Below, one piece after another: positions 33,201 to 47,600 of a stretch of DNA of 64,000 bases. The position numbers were made by a program, and so were the translations under genes. The notes below the pieces were generated by a model, which had not been told where the DNA came from, did not search any database, and saw only the letters and a list, made by a program, of their open reading frames with translations. Position 1 is the first letter of the stretch. Each line of letters starts with the position of its first letter. This DNA is from Pseudorasbora parva (Eukaryota; Chordata; Actinopteri; Cypriniformes; Gobionidae), in contig NC_090179.1 in assembly GCF_024679245.1 (NCBI RefSeq), positions 9,296,827 through 9,360,826 of the forward strand. The letters are read 5' to 3'.

Positions 33201-36200
33201 TGACAAAAAAAAAATTCTCACCCTAGATTCCATGAACTTGAACTTTATATGCATATAAATAGATTTATTCTGATGTTTTATTAGTTCTTCAAGCATGACC
33301 TTTTGAACTTATTTTTGGCAAGATTCTTTGAACTTGAACCTTCTTTAAAGACTTCTGACAGTCTGTTGTTTCTTCAGTAGATCAAGGTTGAGATTTTTTT
33401 GACAAAAAAAAAGAAAAGATTCTGACCCTGGATCCCATGAACTTGAACTTTCTACACATATAAATAGATTACTTCTGGTGCAGTGGTTCAAGGATGACCT
33501 TTTGAACTTATTTGTGCCCAAATACTCTTTGAACTTGAACATTCTATAAAGACTTTATGACTACCTGTGGTTTCATCAGTAGGTCAAGGAAGATATTTTT
33601 TGGCAAAAAAATAAATAAATAAATCTCACCCTAGATTCCATGAACTTGAACTTTCTATGCATATAAATAGATTACTTCTGGTGCAGTGGTTCAAGGATAA
33701 CCTTTTGAACTTATTTGTGCCCAAATACTCTTTGAACTTGAACATTCTATAAAGACTTTATGACTACCTGTGGTTTCATCAGTAGGTCAAGGAAGACATT
33801 TTTTGACAAAAATAAATAAATCTCACCCTAGATTCCTTGAACTTGAATTTTCTATGCATATAAATAGATTCATTCTGATGCATTGGTTCAGGGATGATCT
33901 ATTGAACCTATTTGTGGCCAAATAGTCTTTGAACTTGAACATTCCACACAGACTTTATGACTTTCTGTTGTTTCTTCAGTATATCAAGGATGAGATTTTT
34001 TTGACAAAAAAAAAAAATCTGACCCGAGATTCCATGAACTTGAACTTTCTATGCATATAAATAGATTCCTTCTAATGCAGTGGTTCAAGGATGACCTTTT
34101 GAACTTATTTGTACCCAAATACTCTTTAAACTTGAACATTCTATAAAGACTTTATGACTACCTGTGGTTTCATCAGTAGGTCAAGGAAGATATTTTTTTG
34201 AAAATAAATAAATAAATAAATCTCACCCTAGATTCCTTGAACTTGAACTTTCTTTGCATTTAAATAGATTCCTTCTGATGCAGTGGTTCAAGGATGATCT
34301 ATTGAACCTATTTGTGGCCAAATAGTCTTTGAACTTGAACATTCCACACAGACTTCATGACTTTCTGTTGTTTCTTCAGTATATCAAGGATGAGATTTTT
34401 TTGACAAACTTTCTATGCATATAAATAGAGTCCTTCTGATGTTTTATTAGTTCTTCAATGATGACCATTTGAACTTATTTTTGGCCAGATTCTTTGAACT
34501 TGAACCTTCTTTAAAGATTTCTGACATTCTGTTGTTTCTTCAGTAGATCAAGGATGAGAATTTTTTGACAAAAAAAAATCTGACCCTGGATCCCATGAAC
34601 TTGAACTTTCTATGCATATAAATTGATTCCTTCTGATGCATTGGTTCAAGGATGACCTTTTGAACTTATTTGTGCCCAAATACTCTTTGAACTTGAACAT
34701 TCTATAAAGACTTTATGACTACCTGTGGTTTCATCAGTAGGTCAAGGAAGACATTTTTTGACAAAAAAAAAAAAAAATCTCACCCTAGATTCCATGAACT
34801 TGATCTTTATATGCATACAGATTCCTTCTGATGTTTTATTAGTTCTTCAAGGATGACCATTTGAACTTATTTTTGGCCAGATTCGTTGAACTTGAACCTT
34901 GTTTAAAGATTTCTGACATTCTGTTGTTTCTTCAGTAGATCAAGGATGAGATTTTTTTGACCAAAAAAAAAAAGATTCTGACCCTGGATCCCATGAACTT
35001 GAACTTTCTATGCGTATAAATAGATTACTTCTGATGCAGTGGTTCAGGGATGACCTATTGAACCTATTTGTTGCCAAATAGTCTTTGAACTTGAACATTA
35101 TACACAGACTTTATGACTTTTTGTTGTTTCTTCAGTATATCAAGGATGAGATTTTTTTGACAAAAAAAAAGATTCTGACCCTGGATCCCATGAACTTGAA
35201 ATTTCTATGCATATAAAAAGATTTCTTCTAATGCAGTGGTTCAAGGATGACATTTTGAACTTATTTGTGCCCAAATACTCTTTGAACTTGAACATTCTAT
35301 AAAGACTTTATGACTACCTGTGGTTTCATCAGTAGGTCAAGGAAGACATTTTTTGACAAAAAAAAAAAAAAAAAAATCTCACCCTAGATTCCATGAACTT
35401 GAACTTTCTATTCATACAGATTCCTTCTGATGTTTTATTAGTTCTTCAAGGATGACCATTTGAACTTATTTTTGGCCAGATTCGTTGAACTTGAACCTTG
35501 TTTAAAGATTTCTGACATTCTGTTGTTTCTTCAGTAGATCAAGGATGAGATTTTTTTGACCAAAAAAAAAAGATTCTGACCCTGGATCCCATGAACTTGA
35601 ACTTTCTATGCATATAAATAGATTACTTCTGATGCAGTGGTTCAAGGATGACCTTCTGAACTTATCTGTGCCCAAATACTCTTTGAACTTGAACATTCTA
35701 CACAGACTTTATGACTACCTGTTGTTTCATCAGTAGGTCAAGGAAGACATTTTTTGGCAAAAAAATTAATAAATAAATCTCACCCTAGATTCCATGAACT
35801 TGAACTTTCTATGCATATAAATAGATTACTTCTGGTGCAGTGGTTCAAGGATAACCTTTTGAGCTTATTTGTGCCCAAATACTCTTTAAACTTGAACATT
35901 CTATAATGACTTTATATGACTACCTGTGGTTTCATCAGTAGGTCAAGGAAGATATTTTTTGAAAAAAAAATACATTTATAAATCTCACCCTAGATTCCTT
36001 GAACTTGAACTTTCTATGCATATAAATAGATTCCTTCTGATGCAGTGGTACAGGGATGATCTATTGTACCTATTTGTGGCCAAATAGTCTTGGAACTTGA
36101 ACATTCCACACAGACTTTATGACTTTCTGTTGTTTCTTCAGTATATCAAGGATGAGATTTTTTTGACAAACTTTCTATGCATATAAATAGAGTCCTTCTG

Positions 36201-39200
36201 ATGTTTTATTAGTTATTCAATGATGACCATTTGAACTTATTTTTGGCCAGATTCTTTGAACTTGAACCTTCTTTAAAGATTTCTGACATTCTGTTGTTTC
36301 TTCAGTAGATCAAGGATGAGAATTTTTTGACAAAAAAGAATCTGACCCTGGATCCCATGAACTTGAACTTTCTATGCATATAAATTGATTCCTTCTGATG
36401 CAGTGGTTCAAGGATGACCTTTTGAACTTATTTGTGCCCAAATACTCTTTGAACTTGAACATTCTATAAAGACTTTATGACTACCTGTGGTTTCATCAGT
36501 AGGTCAAGGAAGACATTTTTTGACAAAAAAAAAAAATCTCACCCTAGATTCCATGAACTTGAACTTTCTATGCATACAGATTCCTTCTGATGTTTTATTA
36601 GTTCTTCAAGGATGACCATTTGAACTTATTTTTGGCCAGATTCGTTGAACTTGAACCTTGTTTAAAGATTTCTGACATTCTGTTGTTTCTTCAGTAGATC
36701 AAGGATGAGATTTTTTTGACCAAAAAAAAAATATTCTGACCCTGGATCCCATGAACTTGAACTTTCTATGCATATAAATAGATTACTTCTGATGCAGTGG
36801 TTCAAGGATGACCTTCTGAACTTATCTGTGCCCAAATACTCTTTGAACTTGAACATTCTACACATTCTATTTATTACTTTCTGTTGTTTCTTCAGTATAT
36901 CAAGGATGAGATTTTTTTGACAAACTTTCTAAGCATATAAATAGAGTCCTTCTGATGTTTTATTAGTTATTCAATGATGACCATTTGAACTTATTTTTGG
37001 CCAGATTCTTTGAACTTGAACCTTCTTTAAAGATTTCTGACATTCTGTTGTTTCTTCAGTAGATCAAGGATGAGAATTTTTTGACAAAAAAAAATCTGAC
37101 CCTGGATCCCATGAACTTGAACTTTCTATGCATATAAATTGATTCCTTCTGATGCAGTGGTTCAAGGATGACCTTTTGAACTTATTTGTGCCCAAATACT
37201 CTTTGAACTTGAACATTCTATAAAGACTTTATGACTACCTGTGGTTTCATCAGTAGGTCAAGGAAGACATTTTTTGACAAAAAAAAAAAAAAAAAATCTC
37301 ACCCTAGATTCCATGAACTTGAACTTTCTATTCATACAGATTCCTTCTGATGTTTTATTAGTTCTTCAAGGATGACCATTTGAACTTATTTTTGGCCAGA
37401 TTCGTTGAACTTGAACCTTGTTTAAAGATTTCTGACATTCTGTTGTTTCTTCAGTAGATCAAGGATGAGATTTTTTTGACCAAAAAAAAAAGATTCTGAC
37501 CCTGGATCCCATGAACTTGAACTTTCTATGCATATAAATAGATTACTTCTGATGCAGTGGTTCAAGGATGACCTTCTGAACTTATCTGTGCCCAAATACT
37601 CTTTGAACTTGAACATTCTACACAGACTTTATGACTACCTGTTGTTTCATCAGTAGGTCAAGGAAGACATTTTTTGGCAAAAAAATTAATAAATAAATCT
37701 CACCCTAGATTCCATGAACTTGAACTTTCTATGCATATAAATAGATTACTTCTGGTGCAGTGGTTCAAGGATAACCTTTTGAGCTTATTTGTGCCCAAAT
37801 ACTCTTTAAACTTGAACATTCTATAATGACTTTATGACTACCTGTGGTTTCATCAGTAGGTCAAGGAAGATATTTTTTGAAAAAAAATACATTTATAAAT
37901 CTCACCCTAGATTCCTTGAACTTGAACTTTCTATGCATATAAATAGATTCCTTCTGATGCAGTGGTACAGGGATGATCTATTGTACCTATTTGTGGCCAA
38001 ATAGTCTTGGAACTTGAACATTCCACACAGACTTTATGACTTTCTGTTGTTTCTTCAGTATATCAAGGATGAGATTTTTTTGACAAAAAAAAAAAAAAAA
38101 ATCTGACCCGAGATTCCATGAACTTGAACTTTCTATGCATATAAATAGAGTCCTTCTGATGTTTTATTAGTTCTTCAATGATGACCATTTGAACTTATTT
38201 TTGGCCAGATTCTTTGAACTTGAACCTTCTTTAAAGACTTCTGACATTCTGTTGTTTCTTCAGTAGATCTAGGATGAGAATTTTTTGACAAAAAAAAATC
38301 TGACCCTGGATCCCATGAACTTGAACTTTCTATGCATATAAATTGATTCCTTCTGATGCAGTGGTTCAAGGATGACCTTTTGAACTTATTTGTGCCCAAA
38401 TACTCTTTGAACTTGAACATTCTATAAAGACTTTATGACTACCTGTGGTTTCATCAGTAGGTCAAGGAAGACATTTTTTGACAAAAAAAAAAAAATCTCA
38501 CCCTAGATTCCATGAACTTGAACTTTCTATGCATATAGATTCCTTCTGATGTTTTATTAGTTCTTCAAGGATGACCATTTGAACTTATTTTTGGCAAAAT
38601 TCTTTGAACTTGAACCTTGTTTAAAGATTTCTGACATTCTGTTGTTTCTTCAGTAGATCAAGGATGAGATTTTTTTGACCAAAAAAAAAAAAGATTCTGA
38701 CCCTGGATCACATGAACTTGAACTTTCTATGCATATAAATAGATTACTTCTGATGCAGTGGTTCAAGGATGACCTTTTGAACTTATCTGTGCCCAAATAC
38801 TTTTGAACTTGAACATTCTACACAGACTTTATGACTACCTGTTTTCATCAGTAGGTCAAGGAAGACATTTTTTGGCAAGAAAAAAAAAAAATCTCACCCT
38901 AGATTCCATGAACTTGAACGTTCTATGCATATAAATAGATTACTTCTGGTGCAGTGGTTCAAGGACGACCTTTTGAAACTATTTGTGCCCAAATACTCTT
39001 TGAACTTGAACATTCTATAAAGACTTAATGTCTACCTGTGGTTTCATCAGTAGGTCAAGGAAGATATTTTAAAAAATAAATAAATAAATAAATCTCACCC
39101 TAGATTCCTTGAACTTGAACTTTCTATGCATATAAATAGATTCCTTCTGATGCAGTGGTACAGGGATGATCTATTGTACCTATTTGTGGCCAAATAGTCT

Positions 39201-42200
39201 TTGGACTTGAACATTCCACACAGACTTTATGACTTTCTGTTGTTTCTTCAGTATATCAAGGATGAGATTTTTTTGACAAAAAAAAGATTCTGACCCGAGA
39301 TTCCATGAACTTGAACTTTCTATGCATATAAATAGAATCCATCTCATGTTTTATTAGTTCTTCAATGATGACCATTTTATCTTATTTTTGGCCAGATTGT
39401 TTGAACTTGAACCTTCTTTAAAGACTTCTGACATTCTGTTGTTTCTTCAGTAGATCAAGGATGATAATTTTTTGACAAAAAAAAAATCTGACCCTGGATC
39501 CCATGAACTTGAACTTTCTATGCATATAAATAGATTCGTTCTGATGCATTGGTTCAGGGATGACCTATTGAACTTATCTGTGCCCAAATACTCTTTGAAC
39601 TTGAACATTCTACACAGACTTTATGACTACCTGTGGTTTCATCAGTAGGTCAAGGAAGACATTTTTTGACAAAAAAAAAAAAAAAATCTGACCCTGGATC
39701 CCATGAACTTGAACTTTCTATGCATATAAATAGATTCATTCTGATGTATTGGTTCAGGGATGACATATTGAACCTATTTGTGGCCAAATAGTCTTTGAAC
39801 TTGAACATTATACACAGACTTTATGACTTTTTGTTGTTTCTTCAGTATATCAAGAATGAGATTTTTTTTGACAAAAAAAAGATTCTGACCCTGGATCCCA
39901 TGAACTTGAAATTTCTATGCACATAAAAAGATTCATTCTGATGCATTGGTTCAGGGATGACCTTTTGAACTTATTTGTGCCCAAATACTCTTTAAACTTG
40001 AACATTCTATAAAGACTTTATGACTACCTGTGGTTTCATCAGTAGGTCAAGGAAGATATTTTAAAAAATAAATAAATAAATAAATCTCACCCTAGATTCC
40101 TTGAACTTGAACTTTCTATGCATATAAATAGATTCCTTCTGATGCAGTGGTACAGGGATGATCTATTGTACCTATTTGTGGCCAAATAGTCTTTGGACTT
40201 GAACATTCCACACAGACTTTATGACTTTCTGTTGTTTCTTCAGTATATCAAGGATGAGATTTTTTTGACAAAAAAAAAAAAAATTCTGACCCGAGATTCC
40301 ATGAACTTGAACTTTCTATGCATATAAATAGAGTCCTTCTGATGTTTTATTAGTTCTTCAATGATGACCATTTGAACTTATTTTTGGCCAGATTCTTTGA
40401 ACTTGAACCTTCTTTAAAGACTTCTGACAGTCTGTTGTTTCTTCAGTAGATCAAGGATGAGAATTTTTTGACAAAAAAAAATCTGACCCTGGATCCCATG
40501 AACTTGAACTTTCTATGCATATAAATAGATTACTTCAGATGCAGTGGTTCAAGGATGACCTTTTGAACTTATTTGTGCCCAAATAATCTTTGAACTTGAA
40601 CATTCTATAAAGACTTCTGACATTCTGTTGTTTCTTCAGTAGATCAAGGATGAGAATTTTTTGACAAAAAAATCTGACCCTGGATCCCATGAACTTGAAC
40701 TTTCTATGCATATAAATTGATTCCCTCTGATGCAGTGGTTCAAGGATGACCTTTTGAACTTATTTGTGCCCAAATACTCTTTGAACTTGAACATTCTATA
40801 AAGACTTATGACTACCTGTGGTTTCATCAGTAGGTCAAGGAAGACATTTTTTGACAAAAAAAAAAAATAATCTCACCCTGGATCCCGTGAACTTGAACGT
40901 TCTATGCATATAAATAGATTACTTCTGGTGCAGTGGTTCAAGGACGACCTTTTGAAACTATTTGTGCCCAAATACTCTTTGAACTTGAACATTCTATTAA
41001 GACTTTATGACTTCCTGTGGTTTCATCAGTAGGTCAAGAAAGACATTTTTTGACAAAAAAAAAAATCTGACCCTGGATCCCATGAATTTGAACTTTCTAT
41101 GCATATAAATAGATTCATTCTGATGCATTGGTTCAGGGATGACCTATTGAACCTATTTGTGGCCAAATAGTCTTTGAACTTGAACATTATACACAGACTT
41201 TATGACTTTTTGTTGTTTCTTCAGTATATCAAGGATGAGGTTTTTTTTGACAAAAAAAAGATTCTGACCCTGGATCCCATGAACTTGAAATTTCTATGCA
41301 TATAAAAAGATTCCTTCTAATGCAGTGGTTCAAGGATGACCTTTTGAATTTATTTGTGCCCAAATACTCTTTAAACTTGAACATTCTATAAAGACTTTAT
41401 GACTACCTGTGGTTTCATCAGTAGGTCAAGGAAGACATTTTTTGACAAAAAAAAAAATCTGACCCTGGATCCCATGAATTTGAACTTTCTATGCATATAA
41501 ATAGATTCCTTCTGATGCAGTGGTACAGGGATGAGCTATTGAACCTATTTGTGGCCAAATAGTCTTTGAACTTGAACATTATACACAGACTTTATGACTT
41601 TTTGTTGTTTCTTTATATATCAAGGATGAGATTTTTTTTGACAAAAAAAAGATTCTGACCCTGGATCCCATGAACTTGAAATTTCTATGCACATAAAAAG
41701 ATTCATTCTGATGCATTGGTTCAGGGATGACCTATTGAACCTATTTGTGGCCAAATAGTCTTTGAACTTGAACATTATACACAGACTTTATGACTTTTTG
41801 TTGTTTCTTCAGTATATCAAGGATGAGATTTTTTTGACAAAAAAAAGATTCTGACCCTGGATCCCATGAACTTGAAATTTCTATGCACATAAAAAGATTC
41901 CTTCTAATGCAGTGGTTCAAGGATGACCTTTTGAACTTATTTGTGCCCAAATACTCTTTAAACTTGAAGATTATAAAGACTTTATGACTACCTGTTGTTT
42001 CATCAGTAGGTCAAGGAAGATATTTTTTTGAAAAATAAATAAATAAATAAATCTCACCCTAGATTCCTTGAACTTGAACTTTCTTTGCATATAAATTGAT
42101 TCCTTCTGATGCAGTGGTACAGGGATGATCTATTGAACCTATTTGTGGCCAAATAGTCTTTGAACTTGAACATTCCACACAGACTTTATGACTTTCTGTT

Positions 42201-44368
42201 GTTTCTTCAGTATATCAAGGATGAGATTTTTTTAACAAAAAAAAAAAAAAAAATCTCACCCTAGATTCCATGAACTTGAACTTTCTATGCATATAAATAG
42301 ATTCCTTCTGATGTTTTATTAGTTCTTCAATGATGACCATTTTAACTTATTTTTGGCCAGATTCTTTGAACTTGAACCTTCTTTAAAGACTTCTGACATT
42401 CTGTTGTTTCTTCAGTAGATCAAGGATGATAATTTTTTAACAAAAAAAAAATCTGACCCTGGATCCCATGAACTTGCCCTTTCTATGCATATAAATAGAT
42501 TACTTCTGATGCAGTGGTTCAAGGATGACCTTTTGAACTTATCTGTGCCCAAATACTCTTTGAACTTGAACATTCTACACAGACTTTATGACTACCTGTT
42601 GTTTCATCAGTAGGTCAAGGAAGACATTTTTTGGCAAAAAAAAAAATCTGACCCTGGATCCCATGAATTTGAACTTTCTATGCATATAAATAGATTCATT
42701 CTGATGCATTGGTTCAGGGAAGACCTATTGAACCTATTTGTGGCCAAATAGTCTTTTAACTTGAACATTATACACAGACTTTATGACTTTTTGTTGTTTC
42801 TACAGTATATCAAGGATGAGATTTTTTTAACAAAAAACAAAAAATCTGACCCGAGATTCCATGAACTTGAACTTTCTATGCATATCAATAGATTCCTTCT
42901 GATGTTTTATTAGTTCTTCAATGATGACCATGTGAACTTATTTTTGGCCAGATTCTTTGAACTTGAACCTTCTTTAAAGACTTCTGAAATTCTGTTGTTT
43001 CTTCAGTAGATCAAGGATGAGAATTTTTTGACAAAAAAAAATCTGACCCTGGATCCCATGAACTTGAACTTTCTATGCATATAAATTGATTCCTTCTGAT
43101 GCAGTGGTTCAAGGATGACCTTTTGAACTTATTTGTGCCCAAATACTCTTTGAACTTGAACATTCTATAAAGACTTTATGACTACCTGTGGTTTCATCAG
43201 TAGGTCAAGGAAGACATTTTTTGACAAAAAAAAAAAATCTCACCCTAGATTCCATGAACTTGAACTTTCTATGCATACAGATTCCTTCTGATGTTTTATT
43301 AGTTCTTCAAGGATGACCATTTTAACTTATTTTTTGCCAGATTCTTTGAACTTGAACCTTGTTTAAAGATTTCTGACATTCTGTTGTTTCTTCAGTAGAT
43401 CAAGGATGAGATTTTTTTGACCAAAAAAAAAAGATTCTAACCCTGGATCCCATGAACTTGAACTTTCTATGCATATAAATAGATTACTTCTGATGCAGTG
43501 GTTCAAGGATGACCTTTTGAACTTATCTGTGCCCAAATACTCTTTGAACTTGAACATTCTACACAGACTTTATGACTACCTGTTTTCATCAGTAGGTCAA
43601 GGAAGACATTTTTTTGCAAAAAAAAAAAAAAATCTCACCCTAGATTCCATGAACTTGAACGTTCTATGCATATAAATAGATTACTTCTGGTGCAGTGGTT
43701 CAAGGACGACCTTTTGAAACTATTTGTGCCCAAATACTCTTTGAACTTGAACATTCTATAAAGACTTTATGACTACCTCTGGTTTCATCAGTAGGTCAAG
43801 GAAGACATTTTTTGACAAAAAAAAAAAAATCTGACCCTGGATCCCATGAATTTGAACTTTCTATGCATATAAATAGATTCATTCTGATGCATTGGTTCAG
43901 GGATGACCTATTGAACCTATTTGTGGCCAAATAGTCTTTGAACTTGAACATTATACACAGACTTTATGACTTTTTGTTTTTTCTTCAGTATATCAAGGAT
44001 GAGGTTTTTTTGACAAAAAAAAGATTCTGACCCTGGATCCCATGAACTTGAAATTTCTATGCATATAAAAAGATTCCTTCTAATGCAGTGGTTCAAGGAT
44101 GACCTTTTGAACTTATTTGTGCCCAAATACTCTTTAAACTTGAACATTCTATAAAGACTTTATGACTACCTGTGGTTTCATCAGTAGGTCAAGGAAGACA
44201 TTTTTTGACAAAAAAAAAATCTGACCCTGGATCCCATGAATTTGAACTTTCTATGCATATAAGATTCATTCTGATGCAGTGGTACAGGGATGATCTTTTG
44301 AACCTATTTGTGGCCAAATAGTCTTTGAACTTGAACATTCCACACAGACTTTATGACTTTCTGTTGTT
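30257..44368. repeat. satellite array, block C
   Basis: The array resumes with diverged monomers (about 30257-31100, with altered TATA and missing bases), then becomes regular. It includes the private variant CTTGCCCTTTC at about 32849 and 42475, 9,626 bp apart with no DIRS between, giving the bare higher-order period. From 33587 it follows block A from position 1. It ends at GTT 44366-44368. Confidence 0.95.
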
Positions 44369-44385
44369 CCCTTTATCGAGGGAAC
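44366..44385. other. left-terminal hairpin (copy 2)
   Basis: Perfect GTTCCCT/AGGGAAC stem with a 6-nt loop, identical to the one at the first element and including the border GTT. Confidence 0.55.
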
Positions 44386-44388
44386 TCG

Positions 44389-44554
44389 CACTGCGTCATC
44401 GTAGATGACACATCGGGGAACGCCCACGGCGTGACGCTGCTGAGTTCATATCAAAAAAGTCCAATCTTGATTGGTGTTGCGTGATGACGTAACGAGTGAC
44501 GGCATACCCGAAAGTATAAAGGGATGCCGGCACAAGCAAACGCAGCTTCCTGCT
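44389..44554 (+). repeat. DIRS left inverted terminal repeat (copy 2)
   Basis: Reverse complement of 49484-49649 with a few mismatches near the TATA motif. Confidence 0.9.
44461..44520 (+). promoter_or_regulatory. putative DIRS promoter (copy 2)
   Basis: CCAATC/GATTGG palindrome at 44461, CRE-like TGACGTAA at 44485 and TATAAA at 44515-44520, unchanged from the first element. Confidence 0.55.
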
Positions 44555-44630
44555 TTCAGCGGTCGCGCTCTGTGTTCTGTCTGTCTATTTGGTGTTGTTT
44601 GTCCCGTAGGGCTTATTATATCAGTAGAGA

Positions 44631-47600
44631 ATGGCGAGCGAGCAGTTCAGACGGTGTGTGCCTCCCTGTCCGCGCTTTATTTCGGGCACGGACACACACC
44701 AGCTCTGTGTGCAGTGTCTCGGCGTGCAGCACGCCCGGGCCGCTCTCGAGGGAGCGGCTTGCGGCGAATGTGATAAGCTGCCGCTGAGAGTACTGCGCTC
44801 GCGGCTGGCGGTCTTTGACGAGGCCGGTCAGCCTCGCGAGCCTCGCGGTTCTGGGCCCGCTGTTGCCGAGGCAGAGCGGCGCCGCAGGTCGTGGGGCTCG
44901 CAGCTGGATCTGTCAGCGGGATTAGGGAATGTTGAGGCATCTCTCTCTTCCTCTGACGATTCAGAGGATCTTCCGCCACGTGTGGAAGCCCGCGCTGCGG
45001 CTTCTTCCCGCGAGGCGGAGGATCAGGTGCTCATGCTGTGCGATTCCGAGGGATCGTTGACAATGAGCACCGAAGCAGGCGCAGTGGGGCAGTCGCCACC
45101 CCACTCGCAGGCTATGGAGGAGCTCGTGGAGGTCTTGACTTGCGCTGTGGCCAAGCTGAGTTTAGATTGGCCACAAGAGGAAGTGCACGTCCAGCCGCCA
45201 AGCAAGCTGGACGAGCGCTTCTTCAAGCGTCGAGCCCAGCCTCCACGCCGGGGTCTGCCGTTTTTCCCCGACCTGCACAGTGAGCTGTGCAGGGCGTGGG
45301 AGAAACCCTTCTCAGCACGTTTGACTACGCCCCCTGCGCTTGACTTCGCTAACGTGCTGGGGGCGTCTGAGAAGGGATATGTTGCGCAGCCGAGGGTAGA
45401 AGAGGCGCTCGCGGGCCACCTCTCTCCCGAGACAGCAGCTTCATTGAAGACCCCGGCATTGCCCTCGAAACCATGCCGAGAGACTTCGAAGCTGGTGGCG
45501 AGGGCATATAGTGCGGCTGGTCGCGCTGGTGGGTGCCTGCACACTCTTGCGGTTCTGCAGGCCTACCAAGCGGACTTGCTGAAGGAGCTCGATGAGGGCG
45601 AGGGTCCCTCTCCGGAGGATGTGACTGAGCTGAGGAAGGCAGCGGATTTGTCTCTTCGTGTCACCAAACAGGCGGCCCGTGATATCGGCCGCTCCATGAC
45701 GGGTTTGGTGTGCGCGGAGAGACATCTCTGGCTGAACCTGTCGGGGATCAGGGAGAGAGACAGACACTTTCTCCTTGATTCCCCGGTTTCGCCTTCTGGC
45801 CTTTTCGGCGGCGCTGTGAGCACCGTCGTCGAGAGGTTTCAGGAGGTGAAAAAGCAGGCTGCCGCTCTCAGCCAGTTCATCCCTCGCCGCTGGGGCTCCT
45901 CCAGCAAGGCTGCCTCGAGTGGGCAGTCTCGGCCAGCAGAGGGCTCCTCGCACCGTGAGGTGCAGAAGCAGTGCGTCGCTTCTCGTGCCCCTCCTGAGGG
46001 AGCTTGGCAGAAGAAGCGACGCTCTCGCGGGAAGTCTTCAAAGCTGAAGACCGACCTGACCGACCGACCTTATTCAGGCCAAGAAGGCTTCCAAGCGGTC
46101 CTAGCTGCGGCAAGACCGCTGAGAGCTGTCCCCCACGGGGCGGAGCGACCGAGGTCGTTCTCCCCCCGAGGCTCTCGGGAAATCGATGTTGTGCTCTTGC
46201 AGTCAAAAGGGCTCCGGACCACGTCGTTTCCCCATGTTCGCGCGCGGCTCTGGCCCGCACATATAAAATCTGCGGCAGAGCAGCGACTGCGTTCACACAC
46301 CGGAAATCTACCTCGATTAGTCCCTGCCGGTTATCCGCTTCAGGGGGTCGAGGGAGAGGTTCGGTTGATACCCCAGACCAGCCTCGAGAGGCTGGTTCCC
46401 TTATCAGAGTATCTCGGCGCATGGTCATGCCTTCCGAATATCTCTGTGTGGGCCCTGCGCACTGTAGAACGGGGACACAGACTGCAGTTCAGAGTTCCCC
46501 CCCCCCCGAAATTTGGGGGGATAGTCTGGACAGTGGTCGGTCCCGAGCAGGTGGGGGTAATGGGGCAGGAAGTACACTCTCTGCTGGAAAAAGGGGTGAT
46601 AGAAAGGGTCCCCCCGCCAGAAAGGGAGGTCGGGTTCTACAGCCGGTACCTCATAGTCCCCAAGAAGGATGGGGGGTTGCGTCCAATTTTAGATCTCAGG
46701 CTTCTGAATCGGTCTCTGAGGAGATACAGGTTCAGGATGCTAACCATTCCTGTTATCGTGAGTCAGATCCAGTTCGAGGACTGGTTCGTCACGATAGATC
46801 TAAAGGACGCTTACTTCCATATTTCCATCCTTCCCAGTCACAGGAAGTTCCTGAGGTTCGCTTTCGGGGGCGAAGCGTTCCAATATCGGGTCCTTCCCTT
46901 TGGCCTAGCCTTGTCACCTCGCACCTTCACAAAGTGCATGGATGCAGCCCTGGCTCCGCTAAGACTCCAGGGCATCGGGGTACTGAATTATATCGACGAC
47001 TGGTTGATCATGGCCAGGTCGTACGATATGGCAGTTCAGCATCGAGATGCTGTTCTAGCACACATGAGGTGTTTGGGGTTGAGACTCAACGCGAAAAAGA
47101 GCACGTTGACGCCCTCCCAGAGAATTACGTTCCTGGGAATAGTGTGGGACTCGGTAACGATGCGGGCACACATGTCACCCGCACGTATCGAGACCATACG
47201 GGCGGAGGTCTCAAGTATAAGGTTGGGCCACAGCATCACTGTCAAACAGTTCCAGAGACTGGTGGGTCTCATGGCAGCACCGTCCAGTGTGATTCCGCTC
47301 GGCCTGCTCCACATGAGACCGCTACAGTGGTGGCTGAGAACCAAGGGGTTTTCTCCGAAGGGGAATCCCTTCCGTATGATCAGGGTAACGCGCAAATGCA
47401 TTCGTTCCCTGGTTATATGGAAGAAACCTTGGTTTCTGTCCCTGGGGCTAGTATTGGGAGCATCGTGTTGCCGGAAAACCGTTTCAACAGATGCATCCCT
47501 TACTGGTTGGGGCGCGGTCATGGAAGGCCGAGGGGCGAGAGGTCCTTGGACAGCCCAGCATGCTACATGGCACATCAACTGCCTAGAGATGCTGGCTGTC